From the NCBI RefSeq assembly GCF_003063315.1, contig NZ_NERV01000004.1, positions 62,001 to 126,000 on the forward strand: a stretch of DNA of 64,000 nt. The letters are read 5' to 3'. This document shows, piece after piece, positions 18,770 to 27,377 of the stretch. The notes beneath the pieces are model-generated. The model had not been told where the DNA came from and did not search any database. It saw nothing but the letters and a program-made list of their open reading frames with translations. Position 1 is the stretch's first letter, and the number at the start of each line of letters is the position of its first letter. This DNA is from Limnohabitans sp. T6-5. GTDB lineage: Bacteria > Pseudomonadota > Gammaproteobacteria > Burkholderiales > Burkholderiaceae_C. The position numbers and the translations under genes were made by a program.

Positions 18770-20575
18770 TCACTCGGCCGATTGCTGCAAGGCCCACATG
18801 GTGGCGTAACGCCCTTGCTGAGCCAGCAAGGCGCTGTGGTTGCCTCGCTCAATGATCTGCCCCGCCTCCATCACCAAAATTTCATGCGCATCGACCACCG
18901 TGGACAGGCGGTGTGCGATCACCAAGGTGGTTTTGTTTTGTGACACGCCCGCCAGCTCGGCCTGAATTGCCCGCTCGTTGGCCGAATCCAGCGCAGACGT
19001 GGCTTCGTCGAACACGAGGATGGGCGGGTCCTTGAGCAACGTTCGGGCAATCGCCACGCGCTGCTTTTCACCGCCCGAAAGCTTCAGGCCGCGTTCGCCC
19101 ACAGAGGTTTGGTAGCCCCTGGGCGTCGAGGCAATGAAGTCGTGAATGCGGGCAGCGCGTGCCGCTTGCTCCACCTCCTCTTGCGATGCACCGGGTCGAC
19201 CATACGCGATGTTGTAAGCCACGCTGTCATTGAACAGCACCGTGTCTTGCGGCACGATGCCCAATGCGCGGCGCACGCTGGCTTGCTGAACTTGCCGGAT
19301 GTCCTGCCCGCCAATGCGGATGTGCCCATGCTGCACATCGTAAAAACGGAACATCAAACGCGCCAGCGTGGACTTGCCTGAGCCCGACGGCCCGACCACG
19401 GCCACCGTCTTGCCCGCTGGAATCTCGAAGCTGATGTCCTGGAGGATGGGGCGATCCGGCTCGTACGCAAACGAGACATGGTCAAACACCACATCGGGCG
19501 CCCCTTTCTGCGCCAACGGCTGGGCACCGGGCACATCGGCCACTTCACGCTCACGGTCCATGAGCACAAACATCTTGTCCAGATCGGTCAGGCTTTGCTT
19601 GATCTCGCGGTAGAGCACACCCAAAAAATTCAGCGGGATGTACAGCTGGATCATGAAGGCGTTGATCATGACCAGATCACCCAGCGTCATGCGGCCATCC
19701 ACCACGCCTTGTGTGGCGCGCCAGAGCATGGCCACCAGTGCTGCCGCAATGATGAGTTGCTGCCCCGTATTGAGCACCGCCAAAGTGGTCTGTGCCTTCA
19801 GACGCGCCAAACGCAAGCGCTCAAGGCTCTCGTCATAGCGGCTTGCTTCAAACACCTCGTTGCCAAAGTATTTGACGGTTTCGTAATTCAGCAGCGAGTC
19901 GATGGCCCGGGTGTGGGCCGCCGAATCGAACTCATTGGCCTGACGGCGATATTGGGTGCGCCATTCGGTGATGCGCACCGTGAAGAAAATGTAAAAAACC
20001 AGCGCAGCGCCGGTGATCCAGGCAAACCAGGCATCGAACTTGACCGCCAAAATGGTCAGCACCAGGCCCACCTCAATCAGCGTGGGCACGATGGAATAGA
20101 GCGAATAAGAGATCAGCGATTCGATGCCACGCACACCGCGCTCAATGTCCCGCGTCATGCCGCCGGTCTGCCGCGCCAGATGAAAACGCAGACTGAGCGC
20201 ATGCAAGTGCTCAAAGGTTTGCAGCGCGATCGAGCGGGCAGCACCTTGCGTGGCCTTGGCAAACACCAGTTCACGCAACTCGGTCAGGGCCGAGGTCATC
20301 AGGCGCAGTGCGCCATAGCCCAACAGCAAGGACACCGGCACCACCAGCACGGTGCGGGGGTCGCCGGGCCGGATGTTCATCACATCCACCAGCTCCTTGA
20401 GCAGCAAAGGCACGCTGACGTTGGCCAGCTTGGCCCCCACCATCAGGGTCAAAGCGATGATGACCCGCCATTTGTACTGCCACAAATAGGGAAAAAGCCG
20501 GGACAAGGTCTGCCAATCTCCGGAACGGACAGCAGCAGCAGTGGATGGGGGGGAAGTTTCGCCGTGGTGGCGCAT
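18770..20575 (-). CDS. Atm1/HMT-type ABC exporter (fused permease-ATPase)
   Basis: This is a half-transporter of about 601 residues that acts as a homodimer in the inner membrane. Six transmembrane helices precede the nucleotide-binding domain with Walker [11 protein letters not shown], signature LSGGEKQR, Walker B ILVFDEATSALD and switch His VIAHRLST. The membrane part carries motifs of the Atm1/ABCB7 group: FHLARQTGGMTRDIERGVRGI, LLNYETVKYFGNE and IYIPLNFLGVLYREIKQS-type segments. Those proteins export glutathione-bound or sulfur species linked to Fe-S maturation or metal tolerance. ATG 20575 (MRHHGE) is preferred to the TTG at 20584. It is divergent from yciA with only 40 bases between starts. 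Confidence 0.88.
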   Translation of the reverse strand: MRHHGETSPPSTAAAVRSGDWQTLSRLFPYLWQYKWRVIIALTLMVGAKLANVSVPLLLKELVDVMNIRPGDPRTVLVVPVSLLLGYGALRLMTSALTELRELVFAKATQGAARSIALQTFEHLHALSLRFHLARQTGGMTRDIERGVRGIESLISYSLYSIVPTLIEVGLVLTILAVKFDAWFAWITGAALVFYIFFTVRITEWRTQYRRQANEFDSAAHTRAIDSLLNYETVKYFGNEVFEASRYDESLERLRLARLKAQTTLAVLNTGQQLIIAAALVAMLWRATQGVVDGRMTLGDLVMINAFMIQLYIPLNFLGVLYREIKQSLTDLDKMFVLMDREREVADVPGAQPLAQKGAPDVVFDHVSFAYEPDRPILQDISFEIPAGKTVAVVGPSGSGKSTLARLMFRFYDVQHGHIRIGGQDIRQVQQASVRRALGIVPQDTVLFNDSVAYNIAYGRPGASQEEVEQAARAARIHDFIASTPRGYQTSVGERGLKLSGGEKQRVAIARTLLKDPPILVFDEATSALDSANERAIQAELAGVSQNKTTLVIAHRLSTVVDAHEILVMEAGQIIERGNHSALLAQQGRYATMWALQQSAE

Positions 20576-20615
20576 AGAGGACAATCTTGTGAAACGTTAC
20601 CCTTCGATTGTGCCC

Positions 20616-21041
20616 ATGTCTGAATCCCCCCGCCCCCACGCTGTCGCCTTGCCGACTGACCAGGAACTGGTCATGAAGGTGATCCCCATGCCCGCCGACT
20701 GCAATGCCAACGGCGATATTTTTGGCGGCTGGGTCATGGCCCAGGTCGACTTGGCTGGCGCCGTCTTGCCTGCGCGCCTGGTGCGCGGACGCATGGCCAC
20801 GGTGGCGGTGAACGAGTTCATCTTCAAGCAACCCGTCAAGGTGGGCGACATCTTGTCGTTTTTTGCGCGCATCGTGAAAGTAGGCCGCACCTCGGTCACC
20901 GTCAAGGTCGAGGTGTTTGCCGAGCGCATTCGCTTGCAGGGTGACTACATCAAGGTCACCGAAGCCAGCCTGACCTATGTGGCCATCGACAGCAGCGGCA
21001 AGCCTTGCCCTGTCGGCTCGAACATCGATTCACCATGCTGA
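20616..21041 (+). CDS. yciA: Acyl-CoA thioesterase, YciA family
   Basis: This hotdog-fold hydrolase cleaves acyl-CoA to free acid and CoA. The protein has about 141 residues from ATG 20616. The catalytic stretch NANGDIFGGWVMAQVDLAGA contains the essential Asp (GDIFGGW) of the YciA/acyl-CoA hydrolase family, followed by the VNEFIFKQPVKVGDILSFFARIVKVGRTSVTVKVEV strand region. The open frame extends upstream to 20541 but overlaps the divergent exporter gene there. It is convergent with the TonB-dependent receptor gene, whose stop lies 30 bases beyond. Confidence 0.9.
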   Translation: MSESPRPHAVALPTDQELVMKVIPMPADCNANGDIFGGWVMAQVDLAGAVLPARLVRGRMATVAVNEFIFKQPVKVGDILSFFARIVKVGRTSVTVKVEVFAERIRLQGDYIKVTEASLTYVAIDSSGKPCPVGSNIDSPC

Positions 21042-21071
21042 TCGTTGCGCAGATCACCCTGAATCCCGCGC

Positions 21072-23150
21072 TCAAAACCGGTAACGCATCGACACCCTGA
21101 CCGTGCGCGGCTCGGCTGGGTGAACATGCACGCCGTCCACCCCGGCCGCCTCCCCCGTCAGCCGCGAGGTGTAGAAATACGCCACATCGATGTTCTGGCG
21201 ATCCATCAGGTTCAGCACATCCAGCGCCAGGTCCAGGTTGGGGCGCAGCTGACGCTGCATGCGCAAATTGAGCGTCAGGCTCGACGGCGCACGCACCGCA
21301 TTGTCTTCGCGCAAGGGCGCAGGCCCGATGTAACGCCAGCCCACAGAGCCCGACCAGGGGTGCATGTTGCGCAGGCTCAACGTCAAGTTGGCCACGCGCT
21401 GCACAGCGTTGGGAATGAAAGGACCTGCCGTGGCCTGGTCGGTGTAGCGCGCACGGGTCCAGGCCAGGCTCATGTCCAGGCCCAGATAGCGCCCCCATGC
21501 CCCTTGGTGGCTGAACTCCAGCCCCTGACGCCGACTGGGTCGCCCCGCCTCGGTGCTGCCCGCATCGCCCAGGTACACCAGCTCAGAATCCATGTCCAGC
21601 TGCCACAGCGCCAGACTCGATTGCCACTGGGCAGACCATTGGGTTTTGAGGCCGACTTCCTGCCCAAGTGAGGGCACCAGACCCGCCACCGTGCTGATGG
21701 CCGAGCCACTGACCGGGTCCAGCCTGGCCGTGGCGCCCCGGGCATCGTTGCTGTGAAAGCCCCGACCGGCATTGAGGAAAAATTCTGTGTTGGCCCAAGG
21801 CCCCAGGATGAGCGACAGCTTGGGCGAGAGCTGGCTGCTGCGGGCCTGGCCCGAATTGGCGGCCAGGCTCAGGCTTTGCACCTGCGCGCGCCACACATCG
21901 GCCCGCACACCTGCCACGGTGCGCAGCCAGGGCGTCCAGGTGGTGGCGTTTTCGGCCTGGACACCCAGCAGGCTTTGTTCAACCCGGTCATCGCGCACGG
22001 TCGACAACATTTGCCGGGCCGCCGTGTTGAACAAACCCAGCCGGATGTGGTCTTGCCGATAGTCCAGCCCCAGGGTATTGACCACCAAGGTACCGTCCTC
22101 GGCGTCCGTGACCCAGGACTTGGAGGCCCGCCCGCCCCAGACGCTGCGCTGGTCGCTTTGGCCGAACTGGTCGCCACTGGCCGGGTTGTTCAGCTGGTAG
22201 GTGAAGTTGGAAAACAGGTCCAGGTCGTAGCGCATGGCGAAGGCACTGAACTGAACACGTTCTTGCGCTGTCTGGCTGTGCCACTGCCCCGACAGGCTGG
22301 TGCGGCGGGTGTGCCCGCCATCGCTGGCGTCCAGTGAATCAAACCGGCCAAAGGGCTGACCCTGATACACCCCGGCGTCAAGCAAACGCTGCGGCACTTG
22401 CTCGGTCGCCCGCCACTGCGCCGCATAAGACATGAGGCTGCCGGACCAGCCTTGGGCCGATGTGCCGCCGCTCAGGGTCAGCAAGCCGTTGGTCTTGCGC
22501 AAGCCTTCGGGCTGGGTCCAGGGGCCGTTGTTGAGCATGCCCTCCAGCGCCCCCAGGACATGCACACCGTCTTGAATCTCGCGTGAAGCGGCCACCACTG
22601 TGCGGGCATAGCCCCCCTGCCCCAGGCTGACATCGGCAAAGGGCTGGTCCAGCCGCGTGCGGTAGGCGATGCGGGCCGAGCCGGCTGACGAGAAGTCGCC
22701 CTCACCCGCGAAATACGGGCCTTTGCGGTAGTCGATGCGCTGCACCAGCTCGGGCATCAAAAAGTTCAGATCGCTGTAGCCCTGGCCATGGGCATGGCTG
22801 GGCATGTTGACCGGCACGCCATTGACTGTGGTCGCGAAGTCGGTGCCATGGTCCAGGTTCATACCTCGCAAAAAATACTGGTTGGCCTTGCCATCGCCCG
22901 AGTGTTGGGTCACCACCATGCCGGGCACAAATTCCAGCACATCGGCCGGGCGCAGCAGGGGCTTGTTCTTGATCACGACGGCGCCCACGACCCCTTGGCT
23001 GGCGGCATCACGGGTGCCCAAAGCGCTGTCACCCGACGCCATGATTTCAACTTCATCCTGCACAGATGGGCTGGCGGCCATGAGCTGTGGGTGCGCACAA
23101 ACGGCCCCCAAGAACAAATTGATCGAGCAGACAGAAAAAAGTTTCATCAC
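21072..23150 (-). CDS. TonB-dependent outer membrane receptor
   Basis: This 692-residue outer-membrane transporter has a signal peptide (hydrophobic INLFLGAVCA), a TonB-box-like DEVEIMA at about residues 32-38, and a plug domain (LLRPADVLEFVPGMVVTQHSGDGKANQYFLRGMNLDHGTDF). A 22-strand barrel follows, ending in RVSMRYRF with the terminal Phe typical of outer-membrane proteins. The C-terminal region DVAYFYTSRLTGE...GVHVHPAEPRTVR is His-containing. It is the last gene of a five-gene minus-strand run with a HupE/UreJ-type protein and two YHYH lipoproteins, so uptake of a metal or metal complex is plausible. The ligand is unknown. Confidence 0.92.
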   Translation of the reverse strand: MMKLFSVCSINLFLGAVCAHPQLMAASPSVQDEVEIMASGDSALGTRDAASQGVVGAVVIKNKPLLRPADVLEFVPGMVVTQHSGDGKANQYFLRGMNLDHGTDFATTVNGVPVNMPSHAHGQGYSDLNFLMPELVQRIDYRKGPYFAGEGDFSSAGSARIAYRTRLDQPFADVSLGQGGYARTVVAASREIQDGVHVLGALEGMLNNGPWTQPEGLRKTNGLLTLSGGTSAQGWSGSLMSYAAQWRATEQVPQRLLDAGVYQGQPFGRFDSLDASDGGHTRRTSLSGQWHSQTAQERVQFSAFAMRYDLDLFSNFTYQLNNPASGDQFGQSDQRSVWGGRASKSWVTDAEDGTLVVNTLGLDYRQDHIRLGLFNTAARQMLSTVRDDRVEQSLLGVQAENATTWTPWLRTVAGVRADVWRAQVQSLSLAANSGQARSSQLSPKLSLILGPWANTEFFLNAGRGFHSNDARGATARLDPVSGSAISTVAGLVPSLGQEVGLKTQWSAQWQSSLALWQLDMDSELVYLGDAGSTEAGRPSRRQGLEFSHQGAWGRYLGLDMSLAWTRARYTDQATAGPFIPNAVQRVANLTLSLRNMHPWSGSVGWRYIGPAPLREDNAVRAPSSLTLNLRMQRQLRPNLDLALDVLNLMDRQNIDVAYFYTSRLTGEAAGVDGVHVHPAEPRTVRVSMRYRF

Positions 23151-23189
23151 TTGTGATTGTGCAAGATCAACCGCACGGCAAAGCCGGGC

Positions 23190-24293
23190 TCACGCCGCCA
23201 TTGCGATCCGCTGAACGAACCAGAACGTGCCCAAGCCCATGGCACCCCATGAGGCCAGCCGCAAAGCCTTGGCCACAGCACGCTCCCCAGCCCAGCGGCG
23301 CAGCGCCCAAAACACCCCCACCGCCACACCAGCAGCGGCCAGCTGGCCCAGTTCAATGCCGAGGTTAAAGCCCAGCAGACTCCAGAATTTGCGTGCGCCC
23401 TGCAGGCCCAGATCGGCCAAGGCTTCGGCCATGCCCAAACCATGGATCAATGCACAGAAAAACACCAAGCCCATGCGCCAAGCAAAAGGCACAGTTCGCC
23501 CATTGTTCTGGCTCCAGCGGTCAAAACCGGCCATGCCGACGATGGTGATGGCAATGGCAGGCTCCACCAGGGCGGGCGAGACTTTCCAGCCCCCCAGCAC
23601 GCAAGCCAACAAGGTCAGAGCATGCCCCAGCGTGAAGCAAGTCAGCGTCCACACCAGATGGCGCAGCCCTGTGCCAGCAGCCAACACCACCCACAAAAAC
23701 AGCAAATGGTCAGCACCCGCCAATACATGGTGCGCGCCGATCCAGAGCTGGTCGGAGATGACGGCCCAAAAGCTTGGGAAAACCGCCATCTCGGCACGCT
23801 CGGGGCTCAAGGTCAAGAGCTGGGTATCACCCCCACGGGTCACGGTGACGTGCAGGGTTTGCTCATCGGCTTGGGTCCCGAAAAGACGCACACCGAAAAG
23901 CCCCCCCTGCAGACCCGAAGGCCATGCAAAGCGCCCCATCACCACCAGCTGACTGGCCGGGGCGGTGGGGGCATTGTCGGGCGGCGACAGGTTGAACATC
24001 ACGCCCTCCAAAGGTGCCGCACCTTGCTCGCTCACCAGGTGCACGCCTGCGCGCACTTGCGTTTCGATGTCGCGCCAATGTGCATGGCCCTCAGCCATGG
24101 ACAAACGCCCATCGCCATCGTCGTCGATGCCCTGGAAAGCTGAAATCGGCAATGACAGCACCATGAAAGCGCCGCCATCCACGAAGTTCAGCGTGCCGCG
24201 CTGCGCCACCATGAGGTGGGCGTGGGCGGCACCCGACAGCAGCATCAGCCAACCCATCCAGCCCGTGAGCAGCGCCCTTTGCAAGACACGCAT
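23190..24293 (-). CDS. HupE/UreJ-type membrane protein with periplasmic EF-hand domain
   Basis: The predicted protein has 367 residues from ATG 24293; a GTG 27 bases upstream is less likely. A signal peptide (RALLTGWMGWLMLLSGAAHA) leads into a soluble N-terminal domain holding a textbook 12-residue calcium loop, D57-x-D59-x-D61-G62-x-L64-x-x-x-E68 (DDDGDGRLSMAE). The C-terminal half has about six to seven transmembrane helices with His/Asp motifs GAHHVLAGADHLLF, FTLGHALTLL and ALIHGLGMAEAL. These are typical of the HupE/UreJ_2 family, linked to nickel/cobalt or copper handling. It starts right after the YHYH gene stop (TGACATG), implying coupling. I infer metal transport or sensing; no ligand is proven. 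Confidence 0.82.
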   Translation of the reverse strand: MRVLQRALLTGWMGWLMLLSGAAHAHLMVAQRGTLNFVDGGAFMVLSLPISAFQGIDDDGDGRLSMAEGHAHWRDIETQVRAGVHLVSEQGAAPLEGVMFNLSPPDNAPTAPASQLVVMGRFAWPSGLQGGLFGVRLFGTQADEQTLHVTVTRGGDTQLLTLSPERAEMAVFPSFWAVISDQLWIGAHHVLAGADHLLFLWVVLAAGTGLRHLVWTLTCFTLGHALTLLACVLGGWKVSPALVEPAIAITIVGMAGFDRWSQNNGRTVPFAWRMGLVFFCALIHGLGMAEALADLGLQGARKFWSLLGFNLGIELGQLAAAGVAVGVFWALRRWAGERAVAKALRLASWGAMGLGTFWFVQRIAMAA

Positions 24294-24294
24294 G

Positions 24295-25341
24295 TCAAGC
24301 CCTTGGGGGCGGCATGCCACCGCCTGTAGCGCCCCCTGTGGGGGTGCCCTTCACGCACCGATGCACATAGGGCCACGTTTCCGTCACCATGTAGTGGTAG
24401 ATGCCCTTGGGGAACTCGGGGGTCACGCCCGTGCGGCCATTGCACTCGTCCAGATCCCCCGAGCCCGCCACGTACTCATAGTCTTGCAAAAAAGTGCCCA
24501 TGGGGAAAATGGTTGCCGAGGGGCGACCACTGTCGGGGCTTGTTTTTTTGCGCCAGCTGGAGCTGAGCACTTTCACGCCCGATTGGGCATTGCTGGCGTC
24601 CACATGACCGTAACGTGCATACATCGGAAAACCATCGCTGGCCCAGCCCACCAAGGTCATGGTCTGTTTGCCCTTGCCCAATTTGTCAATGAACTTCTCC
24701 GGCATGCCGTGGTAGTGGTATTCGCCCTGAGGCTGCACATGGCCGTTGCTGCCATCGGCACCAAAATTGAATGAGGTCTGGCCCAAAGCCTCCATGCGCC
24801 AAGCCCCCAGATTGCCCAGCAGCGTGCAACCGCCGACGGTTCCCGAGCCGGAGACCGTCGTGTCAGTGGATGTGGCGGCGCTGGCGCAGTTGCCGCCCGT
24901 GCCGGGCTCAAATTTGATGCCATTCAAGGCATAGCCCGCGGTCTGGATGGCCGTGCCCGTCGTGCTGCTCACCGCAGGGGTGATCGTGGCCGACACCTCG
25001 GTGTTTTGTGCCGAAATCTTGAAGTCCAGATCCGACTGGATGTTGAAAGGGCCCACGGCATGGTCAGGCACGCTGTTGGTCTTCAAAGTGCGGGCGGTGT
25101 CGGTGCAGGACCAGCTGGCGGTACTGGTCAAATTGACCAATGGATCGGCATTGAAGGCGCTGGTGCTGTAACTGCATTGCACACCCGCCGTGGTGGTCGT
25201 GCTGCTGGTGGTGTCTGTGGATGTGCTCGATCCACCACCACAGGCGGTCAAAGCGGCCAGACACACAGACAGCCCTGCGGCGTGGAGGGTCCGACCCATG
25301 AAAAAATGGTTGTGCATGATTTTTTGATTCAGAAATTTCAT
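24295..25341 (-). CDS. YHYH-domain lipoprotein (first paralogue by map position)
   Basis: This exported protein of about 348 residues starts at ATG 25341. The signal ends in a lipobox (LAALTAC-GGG), so it should be lipid-anchored, followed by a Ser/Thr-rich linker. The YHYH domain is visible as NGHVQPQGEYHYHGMPEKF, GWASDGFPMYARYG, DYEYVAGSGDLDECNGRTGVTPEFP and the closing GIYHYMVTETWPYVHRCVKG. Histidines and Cys are arranged as if for metal binding, but the family's function is unknown. The start overlaps the preceding paralogue's stop by four bases (ATGA). The longer open frame upstream lies inside that paralogue. Confidence 0.85.
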   Translation of the reverse strand: MKFLNQKIMHNHFFMGRTLHAAGLSVCLAALTACGGGSSTSTDTTSSTTTTAGVQCSYSTSAFNADPLVNLTSTASWSCTDTARTLKTNSVPDHAVGPFNIQSDLDFKISAQNTEVSATITPAVSSTTGTAIQTAGYALNGIKFEPGTGGNCASAATSTDTTVSGSGTVGGCTLLGNLGAWRMEALGQTSFNFGADGSNGHVQPQGEYHYHGMPEKFIDKLGKGKQTMTLVGWASDGFPMYARYGHVDASNAQSGVKVLSSSWRKKTSPDSGRPSATIFPMGTFLQDYEYVAGSGDLDECNGRTGVTPEFPKGIYHYMVTETWPYVHRCVKGTPTGGATGGGMPPPRA

Positions 25342-26297
25342 AACTTGCCCTTCACGCAGCGCTGCAAAAAGGGGTAACTGTCGGTCGCGTAATAGTGGTA
25401 AATGCCTTGCGGAAACTCGGGCGTCACGCCGGTGCGGCCGTTGCATTCATCCAGATCACCCGAACCAGCCACGTATTCATAGTCCTGTTTGAATGTGCCC
25501 ATGGCATAGAGACTGGTGGCGGGTCGGCTGGCATCAGGGCTGGCCTTGGTGCGATAGCTCCCCGTCATCACCTTGATGGCAGAACTGGCATCGGTGGCCA
25601 CCGTGTAGCCATAGCGGGCATAAATCGGAAATCCATCCGCAGCCCAGCCAATCAAGGTCATGGCCGTCCCTTTCTGAAGTTGACTGACAAACCCCTCAGG
25701 AACGCCGTGGTAGTGGTAAACACCTCCAGGCTGCACATGCGCGTTGTTGGTATCCGTTCCAAAATTAAAGTGACTCTGCCCCAGTGCCTCAATGTCCCAG
25801 GAGCCACTGCGACTGGCCAGGTCACATCGGGCACCCGAGTTGTCACAAGTGCCCGCTGTTGCCGGGTCGATGGGCACACCATTGAGCACATACCCAGCCA
25901 GCGAGAAGGGGCCTGTGCGTGGCGTGGCGGTCGATGTTGGGGTGGGCGTCAATGTCGCTGAGACAGAAACCCTTTGCGCGGCGATCGTGTTGGGATTGTT
26001 CGGATTCGGAAAAGTGCCCACGGCGTGGTCAGGCAGACCGTTGGCCGTCAAGGATCGTTTGCCTCCACTGCACGACCAAGTGGCGGTGCTGGTGGCATTG
26101 ACGGAGGCCGAGGTGTTGAACTCGCTTTTGGCATAGCCGCACAGCACCGCGGCTGTGCTGGTGCCGGTGGTGCTGGTGCCGGTGGTGCTTGTGTCTGGGG
26201 TGTCGGTGGCAGTTGACGTGGAACCGCCGCCACAAGCGCTCAGCGCCAACAAGCAGGAAACAAGCCCGGACATTTTCAAAATTTGGGGAAAGGTCAT
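25338..26297 (-). CDS. YHYH-domain lipoprotein (second paralogue)
   Basis: This is a predicted lipoprotein of 319 residues from ATG 26297 with signal LVSCLLALSAC-GGG, then a repetitive Thr/Ser linker (TSTTGTSTTGTST). It shares with its neighbour the blocks LPDHAVG, ALGQS(H)FNFG, HVQPGGVYHYHGVPEGF, GWAADGFPIYARYG and DYEYVAGSGDLDECNGRTGVTPEFP. It ends in IYHYYATDSYPFLQRCVKG. Between the blocks the two differ greatly, so the duplication is old. The gene lies 14 bases after the small Cys protein and overlaps the next YHYH gene. Confidence 0.85.
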   Translation of the reverse strand: MTFPQILKMSGLVSCLLALSACGGGSTSTATDTPDTSTTGTSTTGTSTAAVLCGYAKSEFNTSASVNATSTATWSCSGGKRSLTANGLPDHAVGTFPNPNNPNTIAAQRVSVSATLTPTPTSTATPRTGPFSLAGYVLNGVPIDPATAGTCDNSGARCDLASRSGSWDIEALGQSHFNFGTDTNNAHVQPGGVYHYHGVPEGFVSQLQKGTAMTLIGWAADGFPIYARYGYTVATDASSAIKVMTGSYRTKASPDASRPATSLYAMGTFKQDYEYVAGSGDLDECNGRTGVTPEFPQGIYHYYATDSYPFLQRCVKGKL

Positions 26298-26311
26298 GAT
26301 CACGCGCCTGC

Positions 26312-26587
26312 TCATCGTTGGCCGGACATGCCAGGTGCTGGCATGCGGCTCGGTTTGCACACCAGAGGCTTGTCAGCGGGCGCCCAGCAAGTGCCCTGCA
26401 CACTGCCTTGCGGACTTTTGAAACTGCAGTCTTGCCCTGATTTCAGGGTCTGGCATGCCGCCAGGGCTTCGGAGGGTGGTGGGCGTGGCGAATCGCCACC
26501 GGGCGCTGATTGTGCGTACAACATGCCGCCGCTCAAGGCCAGCGACATGGACAAGGCGGCATGCGCAAGAATGGATTTGTTTTGCAT
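26312..26587 (-). CDS. Small secreted four-cysteine protein, function unknown
   Basis: This 91-residue protein has a signal peptide (MQNKSILAHAALSMSLALSGGMLYAQ, cleavage near residue 25), a Pro-rich spacer, and a compact domain with four Cys at 45, 54, 67 and 77 in the order ACQTLKSGQDC...GSVQGTCWAP...PLVCKP. The even spacing suggests two disulfides or a metal site. It is the first gene of the YHYH-HupE-TonB run and begins 110 bases after the start of the divergent-side thioesterase stop region, where the operon promoter should lie. I do not recognise a named family. Confidence 0.75.
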   Translation of the reverse strand: MQNKSILAHAALSMSLALSGGMLYAQSAPGGDSPRPPPSEALAACQTLKSGQDCSFKSPQGSVQGTCWAPADKPLVCKPSRMPAPGMSGQR

Positions 26588-26697
26588 GATGGACTTTCAA
26601 AGTGGAAGCCGCGATGGCGGCCTCCGGTCCATTGTTCAAAACAAATGTGGAGTAAATATGGAGCAAATGTTGTGGCCCAAAACAGCGGCCACGCACA

Positions 26698-27180
26698 TCA
26701 AGACACGATGTAAGCCGCCGCCCCGGTCGACAGGAGGGTGCCATCTGACCCCATGAACTCCATGCGCGAAGACCCGACCCGTGAGCCCACACGCAAGCAC
26801 TGTGCGTGGATGTCAAAGTAGTCGCCAATGCCGGGGCGCAGGTAGTCCACACGCAAGTCGATGGTGCCCAGCTTGGCAAAGCGCTCCAGCCGCTTGGCAG
26901 GAGCTTCGTCCATGTGCTTGGCCGCCAGCGCTGCCATGACGGCAGCACTGCCCATGGCGTCGAGCACGGCGCTGATGACGCCGCCGTGGATGCGGTTGTA
27001 GGCATAGTGCCCGACCAGCTCGGGCCGCATGGTGATGCGGGCCGTGACACCGTTTGGTGATACCCCTGTCAGCTTCAAGCCCAGGGTCTGGTTGAAGACG
27101 ATTTTTTCTTCGTATATCTGACGAAAACCTTCGATGTATTCAGGTTCAAGGACGATGGGGGTGTGGGAGCGGTGGGGCAT
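26698..27180 (-). CDS. Acyl-CoA thioesterase, YigI/PaaI-like hotdog family
   Basis: This 160-residue hotdog-fold protein carries the HGG(V)ISAVLDAMGSAA motif (YNRIHGGVISAVLD), where the catalytic Asp and the HGG helix cap define the PaaI-type thioesterases. The stretch LGTIDLRVDYLRPGIGDYF matches E. coli YigI closely as I recall it, which is a medium/long-chain acyl-CoA thioesterase. It is the second hotdog thioesterase in 7 kb. It sits upstream of the small Cys protein on the same strand with a 110-base gap, probably as a separate unit. Confidence 0.85.
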   Translation of the reverse strand: MPHRSHTPIVLEPEYIEGFRQIYEEKIVFNQTLGLKLTGVSPNGVTARITMRPELVGHYAYNRIHGGVISAVLDAMGSAAVMAALAAKHMDEAPAKRLERFAKLGTIDLRVDYLRPGIGDYFDIHAQCLRVGSRVGSSRMEFMGSDGTLLSTGAAAYIVS

Positions 27181-27206
27181 TTGGCGATTTTATCGGTGAC
27201 CGAGCA

Positions 27207-27356
27207 ATGTCGGACTCTGCGCTTGCCGACTTACGGACCATTCGCAGGCCGTTGGCTTCAGCCCCGACATAGGACATGCGACAAGTCCAGAAATGTCGGA
27301 CCTGAAGGTGCCAACCTGCGAGTGTGCTGTAGGTCGGTGGTCGAAGACCCCGACAC
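27207..27356. repeat. REP-like hairpin group (three to four units)
   Basis: ATGTCGGACTCTGCGCTTGC begins a unit at 27207; further units end in CCCCGACA at about 27268, with GTCGGACCTGAAGGTGCCAA at about 27296 and GTAGGTCGGTGGTCGAAGAC at about 27330. It fills the space between the enoyl-CoA hydratase stop and the thioesterase start. Confidence 0.75.
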
Positions 27357-27377
27357 ATGCTCGCAAAAAACCAGGAC

